Positions 11,193-21,758 of a stretch of 64,000 nucleotides of DNA are shown piece by piece. The notes under the pieces were generated by a model, which searched no databases, had not been told where the DNA came from, and saw only the letters and a list, made by a program, of their open reading frames with translations. Source of the DNA: Rhipidocladum racemiflorum (taxonomy: Eukaryota; Streptophyta; Magnoliopsida; Poales; Poaceae); assembly GCA_036346355.1 (NCBI GenBank), contig CM070572.1, positions 39,283,944 to 39,347,943 of the forward strand, written 5' to 3'. A program made the position numbers and the translations under genes. The number at the start of each line of letters is the position of its first letter. Within the stretch, counting starts at the first letter, position 1.

Positions 11193-14156
11193 TTCTTCTA
11201 TCATTTCCAGGTTGAGCTTCTGGAACTCAGCACAAAGGGTGGCACTCCGTGGTGGAAGAGTGAGGCAATTGCATTGCACCTTGCGGCTCAATGCATCAGC
11301 CACCACATTGGCCTTCCCAGGGTGGTAGTGGACTTCCAAATTATAGTCCTTTATCAATTCAAGCCACCGTCTTTGCCTCATATTCAGGTCTGCCTGCGTG
11401 AAGATGTACTTGAGGCTTTTGTGATCGGTGTAAATGTTGCACTTGTTCCCCAGGAGATAGTGGCGCCAAATCTTCAACGCATGGACCACTGCTGCAAGCT
11501 CCAGATCATGGGTGGGGTAGTGCTCTTCATGACATTTTAGCTGCCGAGACGCGTAAGCGACAACTCGGCGGTCCTGCATAAGCACACAGCCAAGTCCGAT
11601 GCCAGATACATCGCAGTAGACGTCGAACGGCTCGTGAATATTGGGCTGGGTGAGGACTGGAGCTGCAGTGAGGCGCTGCTTCAGAGTCTAAAATGCCTGC
11701 TCACAGCCCACGGACCACTTGAACTCGTTGCCCTTCCTCAGTAACTCTGTCATAGGCTTGGCTATCTTGGAGAAGTCCTGAATGAAACGGCGATAATAGC
11801 CAGCCAGTCCCAGGAAACTGCGGATCTCGGTGACAGACTTGGGCTGTTCCCATTTGAGCACATCCTGTACTTTGCTTGGGTCGACAGCGACACCTTGCTC
11901 GGAGAGGACGTGCCCCAAGAACGATACCTCCTTCAGCCAAAATTCGCACTTGCTGAACTTGGCATAAAGGCGATGTTCTCGAAGCCTCCTGAGAACAATG
12001 TGAAGATGCTTGGCATGGTCTTCTTCATTCGCCGAATAGATAAGGATGTCATCAATGAAGATGACCACAAAGGAATCAAGCTCTTCCATGAAGATGGAAT
12101 TCATCATGTACATGAAGTATGCTGGTGCATTCGTCAACCCGAACGGCATGACCGTATACTCATATAAGCCATAGCGGGTGGAGAATGCTGTCTTTGGGAT
12201 ATCTTCTGCTCGAATCTTGATCTGATGATACCCAAGCCTCAAATCAATCTTGGAGAACACTCGTGCACCCGCAAGCTGATCAAAGAGAATGTCAATTCGG
12301 GGAAGAGGGTACTTGTTCTTTATAGTGACTGCATTCAAAGGACGATAATCAACACATAGACGAAGAGAACCGTCCTTCTTAGTCACGAAGAGAGCCGAGC
12401 AGCCCCAAGGTGAGGAGCTTGGGCGAATGAACCCCTTGTCCATCAGTTCCTTTAACTGCTTCTTCAATTCCGCCAATTCATTTGGCGGCATCCTATATGG
12501 CCGCTTGGACACGGGAGCAGTCCCGGGTTGGAGTTCAACCACGAACTCAATGTCACGATCAGGCGGCATCCCTGGCAGTTCTGTGGGGAACACATCCGGG
12601 TACTCCGAAACCACGGGAATGGACTCTAACTCCTCAATTTCAGCGCCATTCAAGGAGCAAAGAGTGGCATTGCCACCATCAAGAAGTAGAGTCAACTGGT
12701 CACCCTTCGGCCCCTTGAGCGAGATGGAGCGACGAGAACAATACAGAATGGCCTGCTGTCGTGTTAGCCAATTCATGCCCAAGATAACATCTATCCCACG
12801 AAGGTCAAGGAGTAACAAGTTGACCAGGAAAGGAACCCCTTGGATCAGAACAGTTGCTTCTTGGACTACTGGATTAGCAACAATCTTTGAACCCGGTGCT
12901 TCAATGAGGAAGGGGGTGTTACTGTAACTCACTCTCATTTGATGATGCATAGCAAAATCCTTGCGAATAAATGAATGAGAAGCCCCTGAATCAAACAGAA
13001 CTCTAGCAGCATGCCCATCAATGCATAACATACCCGTCAACACATGGTTGCCCTCTGGAATTGCCTCGGCGTCGGTGTAGTTGACCCGGCCATGCTTCGG
13101 CGCTTGAGGTGCCTTCCCGTAGGGACGTGGAGGCGGTGCGCCCTGAGGCCTTGGAGCATCAGAGTTGTTGCCCCGCTTGGGAAAAGGGCAATCTCTGATG
13201 AAGTGTCCCGCGCGCCCACAGTTGTAGCATGGGCCGGAACCTGAACTTGCCCCCGCTCTCACTCCCGGCGGTGGCGGTGGAGGCCGAGGAGCAGCAACAG
13301 GAGTAGGACGGGGCATCCCAGCTGGTAGTGGAAGTGTAGGAGCAGGTGCCCTAGGTAGAGGAAAGACAGTCCGAGCACGCTGCGAACTGCCGCCAGCTGG
13401 AAAATGTGCCGTCCTCTTCCGTTTCTTCTCTTCCTGGTGATTCTTCATCTTGTGCTCAACAGTGATCGCCCGACTCACCAAGTTATTGAAGTCCGGGAAA
13501 TCACACACAGAGAGCTTGTCTTGCATCTTTGCTGACAGCCCACCCATGAAACGGTCCTGCTTCTTCTGATCAGTGTTCACTTCTTCTGGCGCATATTGGG
13601 CCAAATAGTTGAACTCTCGAGAATAGTCCATCACAGACTTGTTCCACTGCTTGAGAGAGAGGAACTCCTGCCTCTTAATGTCCATGAGCCCCTTCGGGAT
13701 GTGATACGCCCGAAAGGCCTCACGGAACTCCGCCCAAGTCACCTGGTGACCGGCGGGCTGCATGACAAGGAAATTAGCCCACCAAGCACCAGCAGGGCCC
13801 TGAAGCTGTTGAGCAGCAAAGAGTGCCTTTTCATGATCTTCGCAGTGGATGAGAGCAAACTTCTGCTCAATTGTGCACAACCAATCATCAGCCTCAAGTG
13901 GCTCGCTGGCGCGAGAGAAGGTGGGTGGCTGTGTATGCAAGAAATCCAGATAGCCATTGGGGCGGTCTCGCCCATCGCGGCCACCTCGAGGAGCTTGATT
14001 CTGGATAAGCATCTCCAGAATTCGGTTGGTTGTCTGCTGATTTTGTTCCGACCTCAGCAGCACATCCAAGAGGTTGGGAGGAGGAGGCGGATCGCCATCG
14101 TGAGGCTGCGATCACCCCGCACCATCATCACCTCCCATACCGCCGTGGGTCCTCAT
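11193..14156 (-). pseudogene. Gypsy gag-pol polyprotein, truncated, with nonsense codons
   Basis: This is one long frame from ATG at 14156, interrupted by an in-frame TGA (14112-14114) and an in-frame TAG (11688-11690). The main open stretch (14069-11688, 793 codons) holds a gag domain, then a CCHC zinc knuckle (CYNCGRAGHFIRDC, about residue 280). An aspartic protease motif LFDSGASHSF follows near residue 358, and an RT has the catalytic motif FIDDILIYS near residue 670. After the TAG the same frame continues through RNase H (HALKIWRHYL, TDHKSL, ADALSR). It ends abruptly at about 11193 where integrase should follow. The copy cannot encode a complete polyprotein. Confidence 0.92.
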
Positions 14157-14546
14157 TCTGTCGTCAACCAAAGTCAGACGACGAGAGTTAGACTCCACAA
14201 GGAAGGGACATGTTCTTAGACTTAGCAAAATTCGAATCAAAACATAATCTAGACGGTAGCACATTACAAAGGAAAATTACCAGTCTAACATACATGGAAG
14301 CATAGATTAAAATGCAAATGATATGGCAAGACACATGCATGCATGGTACGACATGGTCCTTATATGCATGGCATGAAATGCACGATTCCAACGTGATCGT
14401 TTCTCCCACACTCATCATTCAACCCACGCAACCCGAATTATAAACATAGGGCGGGTAATATAGCGTTAATTACTACTAGAAGGCTAGTAAACCCCAATCA
14501 ATCACCTAAGTGGTTGTCAAGTTTAGAGTTCGTCTTTATGCACCTT
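14157..14546 (-). other. Untranslated leader of the gypsy element
   Basis: This stretch lies between the gag start and the primer binding site. No frame or motif of note is visible. Confidence 0.6.
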
Positions 14547-14558
14547 GCTCTGATACCA
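14547..14558 (-). other. Primer binding site of the gypsy element
   Basis: On the minus strand TGGTATCAGAGC lies four bases after the LTR end. It is the standard plant site complementary to initiator tRNA-Met and fixes the element's direction. Confidence 0.88.
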
Positions 14559-17193
14559 GCCTTGTGAGGAGCCGCCCAGACCGTCCTCGAGCTATTGGAA
14601 CGCCCTGTCGCCCCATTCGGATTTAGAGGCTAGCAAAGCTAGAACCCAAACCCGAATGAGACAACGGTGGGACCCTTCGAATAACTCGACAACAGCCCCG
14701 GTATTCCCCCGGTATGCGACCCGAACTCGCCCAGGATCGCCCCGCATACCGGTTTCCACTGCCACATCAATTCAATTTGCATAAAGGGGACAACGAACTC
14801 AAAACCCCACAACCGGACACGCAACGCGGAAGCACAACAAGACGACTAAACCAAAACACAAAGACAAACCCGACAACCACACAACTAAAGCAACTCAACT
14901 AACAAACTAGAATTTAAGATGATGCAACCTAAACCAAGGTAGCACAAAAATTCGAAATTTCGGCATGACCTTTCTAGATTCTAGGACATCCACTCAGCAG
15001 ACAAAAGAGCAGTTGATATAGCATGATAATATGGCATGGATAAAAGCAACAAACAAGCATGATAAGGACATCACAACACAACCACGATCAACAAGAGGAA
15101 TACCAAGTCTTCAAGCCTCACAGGACAGGAGATATAAAGCTAACTATACAACAAAAGTGAATTAAAACGACACACTAGCAAAATACGGCATCTTCGGAAG
15201 TGTTCTGCCCCTGAACACTTCCGGGCGCATGCGACATCGCAAGTAACCTCTACTCGGTGTCCCGCCCGGGCACCGAGAGGCAGTAGGGACAGAACTCGCA
15301 GCCCTCCTGATCCTCACCTGAAAACCACAAAGCAGAAGCATGAGTACGAATGTACTCGCAAGACTTACCCGTGGTCCATATATGACCGACTCCAAAGGGT
15401 TATGCATTTGGGTACAGAAAGGAATAAAGCTGAAGGTAATAGTGCGGAAAAAGCATTTAACATTTGTAGTATGAGTTTAACAGCTAAACAAATTACAATT
15501 TAAAGCAGTTATAGACCGCACCTATTTCTAACATGAAGTTGAAAGGTAACAACACTAAAGTAAAGCAATTATACCCATTTTAAAGCTCAAGTACAACGAC
15601 GAGCCAGGGGTTTAAGTTATTACTACGCTGAGTGTCGGATGACGCGAGCGTGCTCATATCCGAGAGCGCGGCAATTCGAATTGCTTAATTAACCCTGCAG
15701 GGAAGCGTTGATCGCACAACATGTGCCACAAGTACCCCATGTCAACCCCCTCCCATCCATACCCGTTCGTTGAACCATCTTCATGCGGTCCGAGCACCTA
15801 GCACCCCCTCGAGCGGCCCAAGCCCGGCTTGGCCCTCGAGGGTCGGCCTAAGCCTCGCCCTCAACCACGTCCAACCGCATGAGGGCATGATCCATCGAAC
15901 GGTATGTGATGAAAGAGTGGCTTACCCTACCATGTTCAGGCATGCGATCAACCTAATTGTGCTCGATCAACATGGCACACAAACGGATCGGTCCTTAATT
16001 GACACAGGCGGGACTACGCCAATTGAGTCTCCATACCCAATTGATCCTACTCTCCCGCCCGGTCGCCAATTATTAATATCCATCCAACTAACATGACCGA
16101 ACCCATTTCCAACATAGTTCACATGTGTAGTATTTAGTACTCTCAAGTGATGGAACCGTCCACCACTTGGCCCAACCCCATTTTCTAAGCAAACTAAGCA
16201 TGGACTCAGTTATATTACCCGTAAACTAGTTCCAAAGGATGTGGTCAACAATTACCAAGGAGTGTATGTGCAGCAATTAGGATCTAGCCCTATCCCAAAA
16301 TTTAATTCCTCATGCAAGACGTAATCGATCAATTAAGCAGTTTATTCACTAAAATAATATCACATAAAGGTTGAATATGCTTAGGTGCTTGCCTGATGCT
16401 TCTGCCGGAGTCTCAGTAACCACCTGCTCACCGATATCCCCCTCAACCACTGCCGCGTCACCCTCCGCGGTTTCGTTCTCTACACGAGCACAATATATGC
16501 AAAATGAGATGCATGCTATGCATATGAACATGGAACGAGAATTGAAAACAACAACGCAAGCATCCATCAAGCCAAAATGAAATACAATTGCGAAACTCCA
16601 AAATAAAGGCTAAACCACACTAGGATTGGCTCAACACCATTTAGATCTAATTATCTTTTCTCTCTCTTAGCATGCACGAGCAAAGTATGGTAATGACACA
16701 GAGTTTTAGCAGAGTTTAAGTTTAATGCAGTTTTAATCACATGCATTCTCCTGTTGACCATGACACAGAAGAGCCCAATACCAACACACTCAAATACGAT
16801 CAACGTAAATTCTCGTGATACCTAGAATTACTGTTCAAGAGCTCAACAGTAGAATGCCTAACACCTAAACAAGCATATACCTCAAGTTCAACAACCAGGG
16901 CAGATCCATGCAAAAGAAATACCCAAGCATCATGCTAGACTAGCAGATAGCTAATTGACAGTGCCATGGAAATATATTTAATTGCAAGCCATCGAGCAAA
17001 TACCAGAGGCATAATGTACTTAAAGCACCCTGTATTATAAGCATACCCATGAGAACCTTCAGACAAGTGCAGGTAACATAATGACCTTAATGCACATACT
17101 ATCATGAGCATGGAAACATTAGTCATCTCATCACCCCCAAACCTAAAAGGCAAATATTAACGATCCTCCTTTGTAGCATTAGAACACCTCAAT

Positions 17194-18255
17194 TAGGGAT
17201 GAAAACGGATCGGATAGTTTCCGACCGATCCGGATAATTTTCGGATATGGATTCTGTCGGATCGGATATTTGCCGGATAGTATCGGATCGGATACGGATA
17301 CGGATATTTTTTGTCGGATACGGATACGGATTCGGTAGCTCACTATCCGTCAGATACGGATACGAATTCGAATAATACGGATAGTGATGGATCGGATATC
17401 CGGATGTACATATGGGCTGGGCCAAGCTACTCTTTTGGCCCAAAAAGGTTACTAAATGTTAAATTTTTTTCTAATTTAATTAATTCTTAAATCAAGTTTC
17501 AATTATTAAAATTAGCAAACTAGCTCCAAAAATTATGAATTTTTTTTCATAAAATTCCTAACATAGTCTATAATTTTAAAAAAATATTTTAAAATTTTTA
17601 TCATATTTTAAATTTTCTAAAAAATTCAAAAATTGTTGTATTTAATAGGAAAATATTTTAAATAAGAAGCTAAAATTCATAAAAACTCATAAAAATACAC
17701 AATTTATTATTTTAGACATAATTTAACAAATAATACAAATCTTGGGGTCATTACATGTAAGTGTTATATATGTTTTCTAGAGACATGGTAATTAAGTATT
17801 ATCAAACTTTTAGTGTGTTATATATTTGTTTCCATTTGTATCTCTGAGCAAGGATCACCCTTTTTTTGTGTTTTGATCTACATGTATAATGAATTAATCA
17901 TATGTATGTGATGAATTAAGTCTTACATAATTTTTTTGCAACATGGTATCTAACTATTGTCTAAGTGAATGAAAATGCTTATATTTATTCGATTTTCAAT
18001 AATGTTTTAATCAAATCAACTAGTTATGTGTTTTCGTTGGTTTTTTTATGTACAATCTATGGGATTATCATGTTCCGATAAATATTAATGAATCAGATCC
18101 GATTCGATTCGTATTCGATCCAGATCTGTATTCGACATTATCCGTATTCAGATTCGTGTCAGGACTATCCGTATTAAATGTCAGAATCCAGAAAAATATG
18201 AAAACAAATATGGTAGAGCCATTATCCGTCCGTATCCGATCCGTTTTCATCCCTA
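17194..18255. mobile_element. Non-autonomous hAT element, 1062 bp
   Basis: Inverted ends TAGGGATGAAAACGGATCGG are flanked by a perfect 8-bp duplication ACCTCAAT (17186-17193 and 18256-18263). Subterminal regions are packed with the motif CGGATA in both orientations. No transposase frame is present. It sits inside the gypsy LTR, so it inserted after that LTR formed. Confidence 0.92.
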
Positions 18256-18295
18256 ACCTCAATGACTACATGCAGTATTCAAAGCCTAAACTCCT

Positions 18296-18347
18296 GAATA
18301 TATATATATATCTATATATATATATATCTATATATATATATATACAT
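18296..18347. repeat. (TA)n microsatellite with interspersed CTA
   Basis: This is an alternating TA tract with two ATCTAT interruptions. Frames across it are repeats of Tyr and Ile only. Confidence 0.9.
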
Positions 18348-19244
18348 GACCTCTAGAGAACTGAACATGTAAACATAGGAAATTGATATCTATGTGTCCA
18401 TTAATCGCATGAGGGTACAGAACACCAGCATGAGAAATCGTCAGTTAAAGCATAGGCTAAACAACATAGTGATAGATATGGGAGAGGCACAAACACAACC
18501 AAAGCAAGCCTTCCCATGTGATGTTCTACTTATATGAGCTTCCAGAAAACATCCCACAAGTCAGTACTAGCACAAAACCCTCATTACAGAGACCCTTCAT
18601 GAATCTATTTTCATAAAATTGCATTGCACATTATCACTAACATCACCAAGAACCCTCCAAGCTTCTTTTCCCCAACCATCCACACTAGCAATCCAACAAG
18701 AAACCCATTCGGTAGCACCCATGTCCATCCATATCAACAATTCATTGCAATTTCATCCACTACAACCTCACAGCACTAGCACCAAGCACATCCTAAGAAC
18801 ACATACAACATCCACTTAGGCAAAATCCCCAATCCTTCATAACCCTAGCCATGGTTACCCTAAACCCATTTTCGGCTAGAGAGAGAGAGAGAGGAGTGAG
18901 GGGGGTCTTCTTCTTTGCTTCGAGAGAAAGGGGGCGCCACGGAGTGGAGGGAGCCGTGAGGGCAACGGCGACCAGCAGGGGGAGGCGCCGCGTCGTGGGG
19001 AGGGACGTCGCCAGTGGAGGAGGCGCCGGGCCGGCCGAGCCGAACGCAGGAGCAAGGGGGGCGGCGCCGGCGTTGTCCCAGGGGAGGAGGGGGGCGTCGG
19101 GTGGGTGGGGGTGGGGAACCGGGTGGAGTGGGAGAGAGAGAGAAATGAGTGGGGAGGAGAAAGAGAGGAGGTGGGTGGGGAAAAATATTGGAAATTACTT
19201 GCTTGCCCTCCTGCTCACTTACATGGGAAATTAGAACCATGACA

Positions 19245-19847
19245 GTTGCTAATGTAAGCAAATATCTGGAGAGGGGCTAGATGCTTGAAGGTACTATCCA
19301 TGAAGCACTATTCAGAATAGTGAGGTGGAAGGGGATACTTTTGCTAGTGTCAGAAATATCTAGTCACGTAGTACTCAGTAGCTAATGTCAGGTAGTACTC
19401 AGAAATCTCTAGTGGGGGATCAATGGCTGTTTCACTTCTTATTCACCCTTGTTGTATCTCCATCCCTTTTGTTTTGTTATTCTAAAGAAATTGTCATTTG
19501 GAACCATGCACACTGACCAAAATATTTGCAAATGTTATGAACTCTTATGATTGAAAATATTTGCATGTATTTGTACAGCTTTCTCAGATTTCTGGAACTT
19601 GGCATGTATTTGTATAGCTTGCTCAGATTGTTGGAACTTGACTATAATGTTTGTGTTCTGGGTTGAATTGGGAGAGCTTGATACAGGAAGAGGGGAAAAA
19701 TCAGTTAGGCTCTTTCCTATATTTTGTCTTATGAAGTATATGTCAGTTTGTCTTGTGCTAAGAACACAGATAGCATCAGTCTGTTTCCCCTCTTATGAAG
19801 TATAGCAAATGATAGTTCAATATCAAAATAGGGAGTTAGTACTAGGG
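19245..19847. other. Intergenic stretch, no feature recognised
   Basis: This is moderately AT-rich unique-looking sequence. An 84-residue open frame (19551-19805) has no recognisable domain. Nothing else can be supported. Confidence 0.5.
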
Positions 19848-20160
19848 TTCAACTTTTCTTTTTTCAAAAAATCGCTCGATTTTCGTTTTTAGATTATCGA
19901 AAAAAATCGCCCAAAATTTGGTAGAAAATCGCTAGATATCGCATGGTTTTGAAATCCAAAACTTTGAAGAAGAAAAATCCGATTTGACCGTCTAGTTGAA
20001 TGGTTCTCAAAGCTGATTTTTTGGAGTGATTTTCTCTCAATTTTCTCTCATTTCTGACCGATTTTCTCCTGATTTTCACCGGCCAATTGACTGTTTCTCG
20101 AAGCCAATTTCTTGGCCGATTTTCTCTTGATTTGCACTGATTATCGCGATATTTACGTCC
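19848..20160. mobile_element. Probable one-ended hAT-like fragment
   Basis: The left end TAGGGTTCAACTTTTC and the dense AAAATCG/CGATTTT motifs resemble the hAT elements at 42281 and 43864. No matching right terminus or target duplication is found, so it appears truncated. Confidence 0.4.
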
Positions 20161-20356
20161 CATAAATGTTTTTGAATTTTTGAATTTGTTTAGGGCTGCA
20201 AGACTTCTTGTCTCGAAAGAACAAAAACAAAAATGTTCGCCGCGATATGCATAGCGGCTCGAGATCTATCTCGGAATAAAGCGAGGATTTTTGGCATTTC
20301 AGAAACCATTTTTTTTTTTGCTTGTGCTTCCATTCATCCATGACATCGGTTATAAT

Positions 20357-20897
20357 TAAGGGGTAAAAACGGGTCGGATATGGACAAATATTATTATTTC
20401 TGTATTCTAATCCATTTTTTCAGATTTGAAACCAGATACGGGCTAGCTAGCCAGATACAAATACAAATTCGAGTTATTGACTGTTCCAAATCCGATCCCA
20501 AATCTGGATTCAAGTATTCAGATTTTGTCCTGGATCTGACCGGATAGTCAATTACCTTCCTGACTCTGGTTCCGATCGGATCCAACCTCAGACCATCTCC
20601 AACCGTGTCCCTTCCCCTCTCCCTTTCCCTCCGCGAAGGGATTCCCATTCCCTTCAGCGCTCCAATGGATTCCCTTCAGCATTCCCTTCATGAAGAGATT
20701 CTCTCTCTCATTCCCTCTAGCAAGGAATTCTCTCTCCTTTCCCTATACAATTCTCTTTAAAAGGAATCTGTTGGAGATGAGGGGAAATAAAGGGAATAGG
20801 AATGAGGAAAGGGAACAGGAAAGGGAATGAAATGAAGGGAATATGGTTCAAGATGGTCTCAGATCTAGTGAAAAATATCTAATCCGTTTTCGCCCTA
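20357..20897. mobile_element. hAT element, 541 bp, with a nested MITE
   Basis: The ends are TAAGGGGTAAAAACGG and, inverted, TAGGGCGAAAACGG. They are flanked by GTTATAAT (20349-20356) and GTTACAAT (20898-20905), an 8-bp duplication with one mismatch. The CGGATA-rich arms relate it to the family at 17194. A Tourist-like MITE at 20591-20858 interrupts it. Confidence 0.78.
20588..20861. mobile_element. Tourist-like MITE nested in a hAT element
   Basis: Inverted ends GACCATCTCCAACC and GACCATCTTGAACC lie at 20591 and 20858 and are flanked by TCA on both sides. The 268-bp body is built of AAGGGAAT-type motifs in inverted orientation, so it can fold into a hairpin. It is non-coding. Confidence 0.72.
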
Positions 20898-20949
20898 GTT
20901 ACAATGCGGCGAAAAGAAAAGCAGCATGTCCTGCCGGATATGCCGTTGC

Positions 20950-21330
20950 CGGCAGGGCCATAAATACGCGGCGCCTTCGGCTCTCCACTCCGCAAACTAA
21001 CAAACACCGACAGCAGCTGAAAACAAAGCCCACGCATGTCGATCATGCGATGGAAGAAGGTTTTGGCGTACACGCAGCGCCAGATGACGATGATTAGTGA
21101 ATGAGAACGCTGTGTGTGTGCGCGAGGGTGCATTGCAGGGCAACTACTCCGTTGGCAGAAGGAGGAAATGGGTTGGATTGCTCGCTAGCCCTAGCCCGTC
21201 CTCCCTGTCTGCCAAAGGAGATTTGCCCGGCGATTCACCCCCCCGGCTCCTCCTGCTGTGCGTGCTGTGGAAGAAGAACCGCCGGTGTCTCCGCTGTGAT
21301 GCCAAGGTACGACAATGCACGTAGAAGCAT
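20950..21330 (+). other. Promoter-like stretch with short frames, identity unknown
   Basis: A TATA-like ATAAATAC (about 20959) lies about 75 bp upstream of an ATG at 21036 that opens a 22-codon frame. Overlapping frames of 75-84 codons follow at 21097-21352. None resembles a known family. It could be the 5' remnant of a lost gene, a small transcript, or chance. Confidence 0.2.
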
Positions 21331-21571
21331 TATGGTAACGGTATACTCCTGAAACTTGTGATCGGTTTCATGTATTCCAGTGTTTGGTTTCATGAGTTTC
21401 AGGTTTTATCAGTTTTTAGTGCTAAATTTCGTAACTTTTAGTATAAAAAATCACGAGTTTCATACGTTTCATTGGTATTGCATTAGTTCTTCTTATAAAA
21501 AAAGGCTCGACGATGCTACACGGTGCCGAATTTTGGGTTCAACGAAACCCAAAGGCCGGCCAGTAGGCAAT

Positions 21572-21656
21572 AGCCCATTGTGGAAAGCCCTACTTGGCCC
21601 AAATAGGACTATGCGAAAAACCTCTTGCTCCCAGCCTCCCTCCGCACCCTAGGGTT
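21572..21656 (+). promoter_or_regulatory. RPL11 promoter elements: site II and telo-box-like motifs
   Basis: AGCCCA (21572-21577) and GGCCCA (21596-21601) are site II elements (TGGGCY inverted). ACCCTAGGGTT (21646-21656) resembles the telo box. This pairing is established for plant ribosomal protein promoters and is linked to expression in growing cells. No clear TATA box is seen nearby. Confidence 0.6.
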
Positions 21657-21758
21657 GGTCTGTTTTAACCCCGCGCCGCCACCCTAATCCTTTCTCAACA
21701 CAGGGACACCACCATCTCCCCGCCGTCGCCGTCGAAGACCCGGCCGCCGTCTCCTCCC

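Larger units (their letters stand above)
11193..19244 (-). mobile_element. 3'-truncated Ty3/gypsy retrotransposon (Tekay/Del-like)
   Basis: On the minus strand the order is a long 5' LTR (14563-19244), a primer binding site, gag, protease, RT and RNase H. The element then breaks off at about 11193 against a hAT fragment. Integrase, any chromodomain and the 3' LTR are missing. The long LTR and the DSGASHSFI protease motif fit Tekay/Del chromoviruses. Without the chromodomain this lineage call is inference. Confidence 0.8.
14563..19244 (-). repeat. 5' LTR of the gypsy element (carries a nested hAT)
   Basis: The right-hand limit of the primer binding site defines the LTR end, TGTGAGGAGCC on the plus strand. 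The other end is placed at ...CCATGACA (19244), a TG/CA terminus that follows a GC-rich block (18900-19160) resembling an LTR promoter and leader. Subtracting the nested hAT (17194-18255) leaves about 3.6 kb, in the range of Tekay/Del LTRs. The outer limit is inferred because the partner LTR is absent. Confidence 0.55.

Noticed and set aside
13596..14219. 207-residue plus-strand ORF
   Set aside because: It is antisense to gypsy gag coding sequence and a shadow of that frame.
18860..19261. 133-residue minus-strand ORF near the gypsy LTR end
   Set aside because: It is proline-rich low-complexity translation of a GC-rich LTR block, with an equally long frame on the other strand.
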